A stretch of 64,000 bases of DNA from Shinella zoogloeoides (lineage in GTDB: Bacteria; Pseudomonadota; Alphaproteobacteria; Rhizobiales; Rhizobiaceae): assembly GCF_020883495.1 (NCBI RefSeq), contig NZ_CP086610.1, forward strand, positions 2,151,501 to 2,215,500, read 5' to 3'. The position numbers and the translations under genes were made by a program. Numbering within the stretch: the first letter of the stretch is position 1; the number at the start of each line of letters is the position of its first letter. Below are positions 34,146 to 42,250 of this stretch, piece by piece. The notes beneath the pieces were generated by a model, which was given only the letters and a program-made list of their open reading frames with translations, did not search any database and was not told the DNA's origin.

Positions 34146-35054
34146 ATGGCTTTCACCTTCCGGCAATTGCAATATTTCGTCGCCGTCGCGGAACAAGGCT
34201 CCGTGACGCGGGCGGCGCAGAACCTGTCGATCTCGCAATCCTCGATCACCGAGGCGATCAAGGAACTCGAATCCGATCTCGGCGTCGAGCTTTTCGAGCG
34301 CCATCCGCGCGGGCTGACGACGACGCATAACGGCCATCAGTTCCTGCGCCACGCGACCAAAATCCTCGCCAATGTCTCGGACGCCCGCAGCTCCTTCTCC
34401 GACAACCGCGCGCCGGAAAAGGGCCAGCTCAATCTCGGCGTTACCTCGCTGGTCGCCGGCTACGTGCTGTCGGACCTGCTTTCGCGTTACCGCCGCGCCT
34501 TTCCCGGCATCGATGTCAGCGCCATCGAGGACAACGGCTCCTATCTGGAGCACCTGCTCGTCGGCGGGGAGTTGGATGTCGCGGTCATGGTCATCTCCAA
34601 CCTGCGCGACCGCATGGCGCTGCAGGCGGAGATCATCGAAACCTCGCCCTACCGGCTGTGGCTTCCCATCGGGCATCCGCTCGTCTCGGCCGACATCATC
34701 TCCGTCAGCGATATCGCCAAGGAGCCGCTGATCATGCTGACGGTGGACGAAATCGAGGAGAACACCGGCAAGCTGCTGAGCGCCCTTGGCGCACGGCCGC
34801 ATGTCGCCTTCCGCACCCGTTCCGTGGAAGCGGTGCGCAGCCTCGTGGCGACGGGCGCGGGCATCGCGCTCCTGCCCGACCTCGTCTACCGCCCCTGGTC
34901 GCTGGAAGGCGACCGCATCGAAAGCCGCGACGTCTCCGGCGCGCTGCCGGTGGTGCAGATTGGCATGGTCTGGCGAAAAGGCTCCGGCCTGCCGCAGGCC
35001 GCGCGCGATTTCGTGGGGCTGGCGGAAGCGCTCAGAAGCGGCCGGGGACGGTAG
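34146..35054 (+). CDS. LysR-family transcriptional regulator of the ydc/pat locus (probable)
   Basis: A 302-residue LysR protein: FRQLQYFVAVAEQGSVTRAA, LSISQSSITEAIKELESDLG and VELFERHPRGL form the N-terminal HTH, followed by a standard substrate-binding domain (GQLNLGVTSLVAGYVL onward). It lies directly upstream of, and in the same direction as, the ydcS-like gene, with a T-N11-A box between them. It is therefore the likely regulator of the putrescine-type importer and PatD. No clear ribosome site precedes ATG 34146, but homology begins there. Confidence 0.9.
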   Translation: MAFTFRQLQYFVAVAEQGSVTRAAQNLSISQSSITEAIKELESDLGVELFERHPRGLTTTHNGHQFLRHATKILANVSDARSSFSDNRAPEKGQLNLGVTSLVAGYVLSDLLSRYRRAFPGIDVSAIEDNGSYLEHLLVGGELDVAVMVISNLRDRMALQAEIIETSPYRLWLPIGHPLVSADIISVSDIAKEPLIMLTVDEIEENTGKLLSALGARPHVAFRTRSVEAVRSLVATGAGIALLPDLVYRPWSLEGDRIESRDVSGALPVVQIGMVWRKGSGLPQAARDFVGLAEALRSGRGR

Positions 35055-35113
35055 TTTCCAGGCATTTGCGGATGCGAAACCGCCCGGTATGTTTGCGGGG
35101 AGTACTTTAGCTT

Positions 35114-35126
35114 TCGGAATTTCCGA
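35114..35126. promoter_or_regulatory. T-N11-A box upstream of ydcS
   Basis: TCGGAA-T-TTCCGA is a perfect inverted repeat fitting the LysR-type T-N11-A consensus, about 100 bases before the ydcS-like start. It is the probable binding site of the LysR protein encoded just upstream. Confidence 0.6.
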
Positions 35127-35227
35127 TAGCGACATTCTGATTAATGAATTTGCGAAAGCGGCGAAATCGCGGCACCTTTCCTTTCGGGAACAATACCGCT
35201 CAAAGCGGATCAAACCGGGAGACTGTC

Positions 35228-36388
35228 ATGAAGCGACTTCTGCATTCCTGCACCGCGCTTACCCTTTCGCTCGCCTTCGCCACCGCCGCCATCGCCCAGG
35301 AGCCGCTGAAGGAACTCGGCCCCGGTGAGGGCGAGGTCTCCATCGTCGCCTGGGCCGGCTATATCGAGCGCGGCGAGACGGACAAGGCCTATGACTGGGT
35401 CACCGATTTCGAAAAGAAGACGAGCTGCAAGGTGACGGTGAAGACCGCCGCGACCTCGGACGAAATGGTCGCGCTGATGAACGAAGGCGGCTTCGACCTC
35501 GTCACCGCCTCGGGCGATGCCTCGCTCCGCCTCGTCGCCGGCAAGCGCGTGCAGCCGATCAACACCGACCTCATCCCGAGCTGGAAGACCATCGACGAGC
35601 GCCTGCAGAGCGCGCCCTGGCATACGGTGAACGGCGTTCACTACGGCACGCCCTATCTCTGGGGCCCCAATATCCTGATGTACAACACGGAAGCCTTCAA
35701 GGGTGAGGCGCCGAAGAGCTGGAAGGTCGTCTTCGAGGAGATGACGCTGCCGGACGGCAAGTCCAACAAGGGCCGCGTGCAGGCCTATGACGGCCCGATC
35801 CACATCGCGGACGCCGCCCAGTACCTGATGGCGCACAAGCCGGAACTCGGCATCAAGAACCCCTACGAACTCAACGAAGACCAGTACAAGGCCGCGCTCG
35901 ACCTCCTGCGCGTCCAGCGCACGCTCGTCGGCCGCTACTGGCACGACGCCATGATCCAGATCGACGACTTCAAGAACGAAGGCGTCGTCGCCTCCGGCTC
36001 CTGGCCGTTCCAGGTCAACCTGATGCAGGCGGAAAAGCAGCCGATCGCCTCGACCTTCCCGGAAGAGGGCGTGACGGGCTGGTCGGACACGACCATGCTG
36101 CATGCCGAAAGCCAGCATCCGAACTGCGCCTATATGTGGATGGAGCACTCGCTATCCGCCAAGGTACAGGGTGACGCAGCCGCCTGGTTCGGCGCGGTTC
36201 CCTCCGTCCCGGCCGCCTGCAAGGGCAACGCGCTCCTGACCGACGAAGGCTGCAAGACCAACGGCTACGAGAATTTCGACAAGATCGCCTTCTGGCGCAC
36301 GCCGACGAGCAAGTGCGAAAGCCAGGGCGAGTGCGTGCCGTATCACCGCTGGGTCTCCGATTATATCGGCGTCATCGGCGGGCGCTGA
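35228..36388 (+). CDS. ydcS: YdcS-family putrescine-type substrate-binding protein
   Basis: A 386-residue periplasmic binding protein with a Sec signal (LTLSLAFATAAIA, cleavage before QEP). It is strikingly like E. coli YdcS, sharing AWAGYIERGETDK (E. coli GYIERGQTDK), KTAATSDEMV, GFDLVTASGDASLRL, GKRVQPINTDLIPSWKT, YGTPYLWGPN, DGKSNKGRVQAYDGPI and TGWSDTTMLHAES. With the following ydcT, ydcU, ydcV and patD homologues it reproduces the E. coli gene order, which supports putrescine or a related amine as substrate. ATG 35228 directly precedes the signal; upstream GGGAGACTGTC is the ribosome site. Confidence 0.95.
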   Translation: MKRLLHSCTALTLSLAFATAAIAQEPLKELGPGEGEVSIVAWAGYIERGETDKAYDWVTDFEKKTSCKVTVKTAATSDEMVALMNEGGFDLVTASGDASLRLVAGKRVQPINTDLIPSWKTIDERLQSAPWHTVNGVHYGTPYLWGPNILMYNTEAFKGEAPKSWKVVFEEMTLPDGKSNKGRVQAYDGPIHIADAAQYLMAHKPELGIKNPYELNEDQYKAALDLLRVQRTLVGRYWHDAMIQIDDFKNEGVVASGSWPFQVNLMQAEKQPIASTFPEEGVTGWSDTTMLHAESQHPNCAYMWMEHSLSAKVQGDAAAWFGAVPSVPAACKGNALLTDEGCKTNGYENFDKIAFWRTPTSKCESQGECVPYHRWVSDYIGVIGGR

Positions 36389-36394
36389 GAACAG

Positions 36395-36547
36395 CCCCTC
36401 ACCCTAGCCCTCTCCCCGTGAACGGGGAGAGGGAACGTGCCCCACGACAAGTTTCGCTTCGACGGCAGAAGGCCGCAGCGGAAAACGCTTCTTTGTGCCT
36501 CCTTCTCCCCGCCTGCGGGGAGAAGGTGCCGGCAGGCGGATGAGGGG
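36395..36547. repeat. RIME-like double palindrome element, copy 5
   Basis: Left half CCCCTCACCCTAGCCCTCTCCCC, loop GTGAAC, GGGGAGAGGG (to 36433). Right half CCTTCTCCCCGC-CTGC-GGGGAGAAGG (36501-36526), then GCCGGCAGGCGGATGAGGGG. It fills the gap between ydcS and ydcT, the same binding-protein/transporter junction as the copy at 4894. Confidence 0.85.
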
Positions 36548-36573
36548 CGGAACACAACACACCGGGAGCCCCC

Positions 36574-37569
36574 ATGACCGCCGTCCTGTTCCAGCAAGTA
36601 TCCCGCCACTTCGGGGCCGTGCGCGCCGTCGACAGCGTGGATCTCGCCATCGCCGAGGGCGAGTTCTTCGCCATGCTCGGCCCGTCCGGCTCCGGCAAGA
36701 CGACCTGCCTGCGCCTCATGGCCGGCTTCGAGCAGCCGACCTCCGGCCATATCGAGATCTTCGGCGAGACGGCCGAGGGCGTGCCGCCCTACCGGCGCGC
36801 CGTCAACACGGTGTTCCAGGACTACGCCCTCTTCCCGCATCTCTCGATCCTCGAAAACGTCGCCTATGGCCTGATGGTCAAGGGCGTCGGCAAGGCGGAG
36901 CGCCTGAAGGCTGCGGAAGAGGCACTGGCCATGGTGAAGCTGCCTGGCTACGGCACGCGCCGCCCCGGCCAGCTCTCCGGCGGCCAGCGCCAGCGCGTGG
37001 CGCTCGCCCGCGCCCTCGTCAACCGCCCCCGCGTTCTCCTCCTCGACGAACCGCTCGGCGCGCTCGACCTCAAGCTGCGCGAGCAGATGCAGGAAGAGCT
37101 GAAATCGCTGCAAAAGTCCCTCGGCATCACCTTCGTCTTCGTCACGCACGACCAGGGCGAGGCGCTGTCGATGGCCGACCGCATCGCCGTCTTCAGCGAC
37201 GGCAAGATCCAGCAGCTCGGCACGCCGGAAGAGGTCTACAAGCGGCCGAAGACGCGCTTCGTGGCCGATTTCGTCGGCTCCTCCAACGTGCTGCCGCCGG
37301 ATTTCGTGGATGGTCTCGGCTATGGCAGGCACTATGCCAGCCTGCGCCCCGAGGATATCGCACTCGGCGAAGCGCCCGGCCGCAAGCAATTCTCCGGCCG
37401 CGTGACGGCCGCAAGCTTCCTCGGTGCGGCAAACCGCGTGACGGTGGAGGCGAACGGCGCGCGCGTCGCCGCCATGCTGCCGGCCTCCATAACCGTTCCC
37501 GCCGAGGGCGAGACCGTCACCCTCTCCTTCCTGCCGCAAGACCTGCACACCATGGACGGCGCCCAATGA
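36574..37569 (+). CDS. ydcT: YdcT-like ABC transporter ATP-binding protein
   Basis: A 331-residue importer ATPase: Walker A GPSGSGKTT, Q-loop VFQDYALFPHL, signature LSGGQRQR, Walker [13 protein letters not shown], switch VTHDQGEALSMA, and a TOBE-like end with LRPEDIALGE. It energises the YdcU/YdcV channel. The start follows the repeat element; GGGAGCCCCC lies upstream. Its stop overlaps ydcU (ATGA). Confidence 0.94.
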   Translation: MTAVLFQQVSRHFGAVRAVDSVDLAIAEGEFFAMLGPSGSGKTTCLRLMAGFEQPTSGHIEIFGETAEGVPPYRRAVNTVFQDYALFPHLSILENVAYGLMVKGVGKAERLKAAEEALAMVKLPGYGTRRPGQLSGGQRQRVALARALVNRPRVLLLDEPLGALDLKLREQMQEELKSLQKSLGITFVFVTHDQGEALSMADRIAVFSDGKIQQLGTPEEVYKRPKTRFVADFVGSSNVLPPDFVDGLGYGRHYASLRPEDIALGEAPGRKQFSGRVTAASFLGAANRVTVEANGARVAAMLPASITVPAEGETVTLSFLPQDLHTMDGAQ

Positions 37570-38516
37570 GCACCGTCACCGACACCTCCATCCTCGCGCG
37601 CCGCCAAGGCGTCTTCGGACGGCTTTCGGATTTCTTCTGGCGCAATCCGGGCATCATGCTGCTGCTCATGCTGACGCCGCCACTGCTCTGGCTCGGCGTC
37701 ATCTATCTCGGCTCGCTCTTCGCCCTGCTCCTGCAGAGCTTCTTCTCGATCGACGACTTTTCCGGGCTGATCAACTACGAGTTCACGCTCGCCACCTACC
37801 GCCAGCTCCTCATCCCGTCGAACTTCGACATCATCCTGCGCACCGTCGTCATGGCATTGCTGGTGACGCTCGCCTCGGCGGCCATCGCCTTTCCCATCGC
37901 CTATTACGCGGCGCGCTACGCCAAGGGAAAATGGAAGGTCATCTTCTATCTCGGCGTCATGCTGCCGCTCTGGTCGAGCTACCTCGTCAAAATCTATGCC
38001 TGGAAGCTGATCCTCGCCAAGGAAGGCATCCTCACCTGGTTCTTCGCCAAGCTGCACCTCCTGTGGCTGCTCGATGCATGGCTTGCTTTGCCGGTCGTCG
38101 GCGGCTCCTCGCTCTCCATCAGCTACACCGGCACCTTCATCGTCTTCATCTATGTCTGGATGCCCTTCATGATCCTGCCAATCCAGGCCTCGCTGGAGCG
38201 CGTCCCGGGCAATCTGATCGAGGCATCCGCCGACCTTGGCGGCAATCCCGGCCAGACCTTCCGCTACGTGCTGTTCCCACTCGCCCTGCCCGGCATCATC
38301 GCCGGCTCCATCTTCACCTTCTCGCTGACGCTGGGCGACTACATAATTCCGCAGATCATCGGCTCGTCGCGGCTGTTCATCGGCCAGGCGGTCTATGCCC
38401 AGCAGGGCACGGCCGGCAACATCCCGCTCGCCGCCGCCTTCTCCGTCGTGCCGATCGTCATCATGGGCCTCTATCTCTGGATGGCCAAGCGACAGGGAGC
38501 CTTCGATGCGCTCTGA
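37566..38516 (+). CDS. ydcU: YdcU-like ABC transporter permease
   Basis: A 316-residue permease with the first membrane segment at about residues 30-55 ([20 protein letters not shown]). The EAA loop is [20 protein letters not shown], and [15 protein letters not shown] is typical of PotB-like permeases. Translationally coupled to ydcT and overlapping ydcV by 11 bases. Forms half of the putrescine-type channel in the inner membrane. Confidence 0.94.
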   Translation: MSTVTDTSILARRQGVFGRLSDFFWRNPGIMLLLMLTPPLLWLGVIYLGSLFALLLQSFFSIDDFSGLINYEFTLATYRQLLIPSNFDIILRTVVMALLVTLASAAIAFPIAYYAARYAKGKWKVIFYLGVMLPLWSSYLVKIYAWKLILAKEGILTWFFAKLHLLWLLDAWLALPVVGGSSLSISYTGTFIVFIYVWMPFMILPIQASLERVPGNLIEASADLGGNPGQTFRYVLFPLALPGIIAGSIFTFSLTLGDYIIPQIIGSSRLFIGQAVYAQQGTAGNIPLAAAFSVVPIVIMGLYLWMAKRQGAFDAL

Positions 38517-39321
38517 CAAGAACACTTCCGCCCCGCTCGGCCTGAAGATCGCCGCAGGCGCCGGCCTTGCCTTCCTGCACCTGCCGATCCTGCTCATCTT
38601 CCTCTACGCCTTCACCACGGAGGAGAAGAGCTACCAGTTCCCGCCGCCGGGCTATACGCTGCAATGGTTCGCCGTTGCCTGGAACCGGCCGGACGTCTGG
38701 GAGGCGATGGGGCTTTCCGTCCGTGTCGCGTCGATCTCGACGGCTATCGCCCTCGTGCTCGGCACGCTCTGCGCCGCCGCCGTCAGCCGCACGAAGTTCT
38801 TCGGCCGCGAGACGATCTCGCTGCTGGTGATCCTGCCCATCGCGCTGCCCGGCATCATCACCGGCATCGCGCTGCGCTCGGCCTTCTCCTTCGCGGAAAT
38901 CCCGTTCTCCTTCTGGACCATCGTGCTCGGCCATGCGACCTTCTGCGTCGTGGTCGTCTACAACAATGCCGTCGCCCGCTTCCGTCGCATCTCCGGCTCG
39001 CTGATCGAAGCCTCGATGGACCTCGGCGCCGACAGCTTCCAGACATTCCGCTACGTGATCCTGCCGAATATCGGAACCGCGCTGCTTGCCGGCGGCATGC
39101 TCGCCTTCGCGCTGTCTTTCGACGAGGTGATCGTGACTACCTTCACCGCCGGCCAGCAATCGACCCTGCCGATCTGGATGCTGGAAGAACTCGTGCGCCC
39201 CCGCCAGCGGCCGGTGACCAATGTCGTCGCCATGGTCGTCGTGCTCGTCACCTTCCTGCCGATCCTCGGCGCCTACTACCTCACCCGCGACGGCGACCAG
39301 GTCGCCGGCAGCGGCAAATAA
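38506..39321 (+). CDS. ydcV: YdcV-like ABC transporter permease
   Basis: A 271-residue permease, the second channel half. Family signatures: [20 protein letters not shown], the EAA loop [20 protein letters not shown] and [20 protein letters not shown]. It starts inside the end of ydcU. The aldehyde dehydrogenase gene follows 21 bases later, so the transporter and enzyme form one operon. Confidence 0.94.
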   Translation: MRSDKNTSAPLGLKIAAGAGLAFLHLPILLIFLYAFTTEEKSYQFPPPGYTLQWFAVAWNRPDVWEAMGLSVRVASISTAIALVLGTLCAAAVSRTKFFGRETISLLVILPIALPGIITGIALRSAFSFAEIPFSFWTIVLGHATFCVVVVYNNAVARFRRISGSLIEASMDLGADSFQTFRYVILPNIGTALLAGGMLAFALSFDEVIVTTFTAGQQSTLPIWMLEELVRPRQRPVTNVVAMVVVLVTFLPILGAYYLTRDGDQVAGSGK

Positions 39322-39342
39322 CCTGACACAAGGGAGAACATC

Positions 39343-40770
39343 ATGGACACCCAGATGCTGATCGGCTCGCGCTTCGAGGCCGGCACCGAGGCGGAAGAGC
39401 ACATCCTGAACCCCAAGACCGGCGGCAAGATCGTCGACCTGCCGGAAGCCTCCCACGCGCAGATCGACGCCGCCGTCGACGCCGCCGAAAAGGCCTTCGT
39501 CTCCTGGGCGACGACCACGCCCGCCGAACGCTCCGGCTATCTGCTGCGCATCGCCGATGCCATCGAGAAGGACGCCGACGCCTTCGCCGCGCTCGAATCC
39601 CTCAATTGCGGCAAGCCGATCAACGCCGCCCGCAATGACGAACTGCCCGCCATCGTCGATTGCTGGCGCTTCTTCGCCGGCGCGATCCGCTCGCTGCACG
39701 CCCCCGTCGCCGCCGAATACCTGCCCGGCTTCACCTCCATGGTGCGCCGCGACCCGGTCGGTATCGTCGGCTCGATTGCGCCGTGGAACTATCCGCTGAT
39801 GATGATGGCCTGGAAGCTCGCGCCCGCCATTGCCGGCGGCAACACGGTGGTCTTCAAGCCCTCCGAGCAGACGCCGCTGACGGCGCTGAAGATGGCCAAG
39901 CTCCTTGCCGATATCCTGCCGGAAGGCGTCGTCAACATCGTGCTCGGCCGTGGCGAGACGGTCGGCAACGCGCTGATCAACCATCCGAAGATCAGCATGG
40001 TCTCCATCACCGGCGACGTCGCGACCGGCAAGAAGGTGCTGGCGGCAGCGGCCAAGACCGTCAAGCGCACCCATCTGGAACTCGGCGGCAAGGCCCCCGT
40101 CGTCGTCTTCGACGATGCCGACCTCGAAGCCGTCGTCTCCGGCATCCGCGCCTTCGGCTACTACAATGCCGGCCAGGACTGCACCGCCGCCTGCCGCATC
40201 TACGCGCAGGACGGCATCTACGAGAAGCTGGTCGCCGACCTCTCCGCCGCCGTCTCGACCATCAAGTACAACGACCCGGACGACACCCAGAACGAGATCG
40301 GCCCGCTGATCTCCAAGCGCCAGCGCGACCGCGTGGCGAGTTTCGTCGAGCGCGCCGCCGAGGTGAAGCATATCGAGATCACCGCGGGCGGCCGCACCGG
40401 CAGCGACGAAGGCTACTTCTTCCAGCCGACGGTGGTGGCCGGCGCGACGCAGGACGACGAGATCGTGCGCCGCGAGGTCTTCGGCCCGGTCGTCTCCGTC
40501 ACCCGCTTCTCCGACGCCGATGAGGCCATCGGCTGGGCGAACGACAGCGATTACGGCCTCGCCTCCTCCGTCTGGACGAAGGATATCGGCAAGGCCATGA
40601 AGGCGGCCTCCCGCCTGCAATACGGCTGCACCTGGATCAACACGCACTTCATGTTGACGACCGAAATGCCCCATGGCGGCGTCAAGCAGTCGGGCTACGG
40701 CAAGGACATGTCGATCTATGCGCTGGAGGACTACACGGCGGTCCGCCATGTGATGATCAATCACGGGTGA
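39343..40770 (+). CDS. patD: Gamma-aminobutyraldehyde dehydrogenase
   Basis: A 475-residue NAD-dependent aldehyde dehydrogenase. It oxidises 4-aminobutyraldehyde (from putrescine) to GABA and may accept 4-trimethylaminobutyraldehyde. Visible: [39 protein letters not shown] (catalytic Glu) and the active-site Cys in [16 protein letters not shown]. The end matches E. coli YdcW/Pat[39 protein letters not shown]. It closes the ydcSTUV operon as in E. coli and is followed by a strong terminator. Confidence 0.94.
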   Translation: MDTQMLIGSRFEAGTEAEEHILNPKTGGKIVDLPEASHAQIDAAVDAAEKAFVSWATTTPAERSGYLLRIADAIEKDADAFAALESLNCGKPINAARNDELPAIVDCWRFFAGAIRSLHAPVAAEYLPGFTSMVRRDPVGIVGSIAPWNYPLMMMAWKLAPAIAGGNTVVFKPSEQTPLTALKMAKLLADILPEGVVNIVLGRGETVGNALINHPKISMVSITGDVATGKKVLAAAAKTVKRTHLELGGKAPVVVFDDADLEAVVSGIRAFGYYNAGQDCTAACRIYAQDGIYEKLVADLSAAVSTIKYNDPDDTQNEIGPLISKRQRDRVASFVERAAEVKHIEITAGGRTGSDEGYFFQPTVVAGATQDDEIVRREVFGPVVSVTRFSDADEAIGWANDSDYGLASSVWTKDIGKAMKAASRLQYGCTWINTHFMLTTEMPHGGVKQSGYGKDMSIYALEDYTAVRHVMINHG

Positions 40771-40802
40771 TCCTCCCCGCCGCCCTCGTGCGCGGCTACC
40801 TG

Positions 40803-40832
40803 CCGGGGCGTCTCCAACGCCCCGGATTTTTT
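40803..40832 (+). terminator. Intrinsic terminator after patD
   Basis: CCGGGGCGT-CTCCA-ACGCCCCGG followed by ATTTTTT: a nine-base perfect stem with a T run, about 30 bases after the patD stop. A textbook Rho-independent terminator for the ydc/pat operon. Confidence 0.93.
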
Positions 40833-40905
40833 GTCTGCACTTTCCCGTTGAAACCGCTTCGCACTTTTCCGGGAACTGCTTTATACCTTGTCCAGGAGTA
40901 TCTGA

Positions 40906-41421
40906 ATGATCTGGGCATTTGCGGTCGCGGCGGCGGCCACTCTCTATCTCGCATTGCGTTTCCGGCAGTTTCGAAGCTGGGTCGAACCCGTTCTCACCAT
41001 CACGGTGGCCATTGGCCTTGCCATCGCGATCCTGCTCTGGTTCGTCGATGAGCGCCCAGCCTCTCCCGAGGCCGGAGACGAGACCACCCCGGCACCGGCC
41101 CTCACCGAGGAGACCGTCGCGCTTTCGGACATGCAGGCGAGCCTCGGCCAGACACGCACGAGCTACCGCATCACGGGCAGCGTGACCAACAAGGGCGACG
41201 TGCCGATGCAGTCCTTCCGTCTCGATGTCGTGCTATCCGATTGCCCGAACGACACCTGCCGGGAGGCAGGCCGTGACAGTGCGCTGATCGTTCTGCGCGT
41301 GCTGCCGGGCGAAAGCCTGCCCTTCAGCACCTTCGCCGTCTTCCCCGGCATAGACCTCAACCCCGTGACGACGCCGAAATTCGACTTCGGCGCAAGGGAT
41401 GTTCGCGCCGCGCGGCGCTAG
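40906..41421 (+). CDS. Membrane-anchored protein of unknown function (possible FxLYD-type domain)
   Basis: A 171-residue protein with two N-terminal hydrophobic segments (MIWAFAVAAAATLYLAL and VLTITVAIGLAIAILLWFV), a Pro/Glu/Thr-rich linker, and a C-terminal beta-rich domain from about residue 75. There RITGSVTNKGDVPMQSFRLD and VLRVLPGESLPFSTF resemble FxLYD-type extracellular domains, with two cysteines (PNDTC) in the same region. ATG 40906 has CAGGAG upstream. It follows the terminator of the ydc operon, so it is transcribed separately. Function unknown. Confidence 0.8.
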   Translation: MIWAFAVAAAATLYLALRFRQFRSWVEPVLTITVAIGLAIAILLWFVDERPASPEAGDETTPAPALTEETVALSDMQASLGQTRTSYRITGSVTNKGDVPMQSFRLDVVLSDCPNDTCREAGRDSALIVLRVLPGESLPFSTFAVFPGIDLNPVTTPKFDFGARDVRAARR

Positions 41422-41422
41422 G

Positions 41423-42250
41423 TCAGCCCGCGCCGGCCAGAAGCAGGCGATTGATGGCATCGCCCGAGGCGGCGCTGGAAAGCTTGGCGAAACTGCCGTC
41501 CTTGACGATGGCGTCCATCTGCTCGGCAATGGCGGCGTGGGTGACGCGGGCGATGGTCGAGCCGAGCGAGATGCGGCGCACGCCGAGGTCCGAAAATTGC
41601 GGCACCGTGAGCTGGCGCAGCGGCCCGGCGGCAAGCGCATTGACGGGCTTCGAGACGGAGGCAAGCACGCGCTTCAGCTCCTCGACGCCCGGGGGCACCG
41701 GGACATAAAGCAGATCCGCCCCGGCCTTCTCGAAGGCCTGGATGCGGCGGATGGCTTCCCCAAGGTCATAAACGCCGTTCATCACGCCGTCCGCGCGGGC
41801 GCAGAGAATGAAGGGCCGACCGAGCGAGCGGGCGGCATCAGCGGCGGCGCGGATGCGCTCGACGGCAAGGTCGAAGGCATAGGCCGGGTTGCCGTCCACC
41901 ATCTGCGTGTCTTCGATGGAGCAGCCGGAAAGGCCGACTTCGGCGGCAAGGCGGATAGTCTCGGCCACATCGTCGGGCGCATCGGCAAAGCCGTTCTCGA
42001 AATCGCCCGAGACGGGAAGCGGCGTGGCGCGCACGATATCCTCGGCGTGTTTCAGCGACTCCTCGCGCGTCACCCGGCCCATATCGGGCCGACCGAGCGT
42101 GAAGGCGAAGCCGGCGGAGGTGGTGGCGAGCGCAACGGCCCCGGCCGCCGCCATCATGCGGGCCGAGCCCATGTCCCACGGGTTCGGGATGACGAAGCAG
42201 CCCGACTGGTGCAGGTCGTGGAACCGCTGATGGCGTTCGGCAAGGTTCAT
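41423..42250 (-). CDS. Isocitrate lyase / PEP mutase superfamily protein
   Basis: A 275-residue TIM-barrel protein of the ICL/PEPM superfamily. It carries FVIPNPWDMGSARMMAAAG, LATTSAGFAFTLG, SGDFENGFAD, the metal-site segment CSIEDTQMVDGNPAYAFDLA and LCARADG. The usual KKCGH motif of true isocitrate lyases is absent, placing it in the poorly defined subgroup that cleaves or forms C-C or P-C bonds in oxaloacetate-like acids. Its start overlaps the stop of the upstream flavoprotein gene (TGATG), so it is part of that operon. Substrate unknown. Confidence 0.88.
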   Translation of the reverse strand: MNLAERHQRFHDLHQSGCFVIPNPWDMGSARMMAAAGAVALATTSAGFAFTLGRPDMGRVTREESLKHAEDIVRATPLPVSGDFENGFADAPDDVAETIRLAAEVGLSGCSIEDTQMVDGNPAYAFDLAVERIRAAADAARSLGRPFILCARADGVMNGVYDLGEAIRRIQAFEKAGADLLYVPVPPGVEELKRVLASVSKPVNALAAGPLRQLTVPQFSDLGVRRISLGSTIARVTHAAIAEQMDAIVKDGSFAKLSSAASGDAINRLLLAGAG

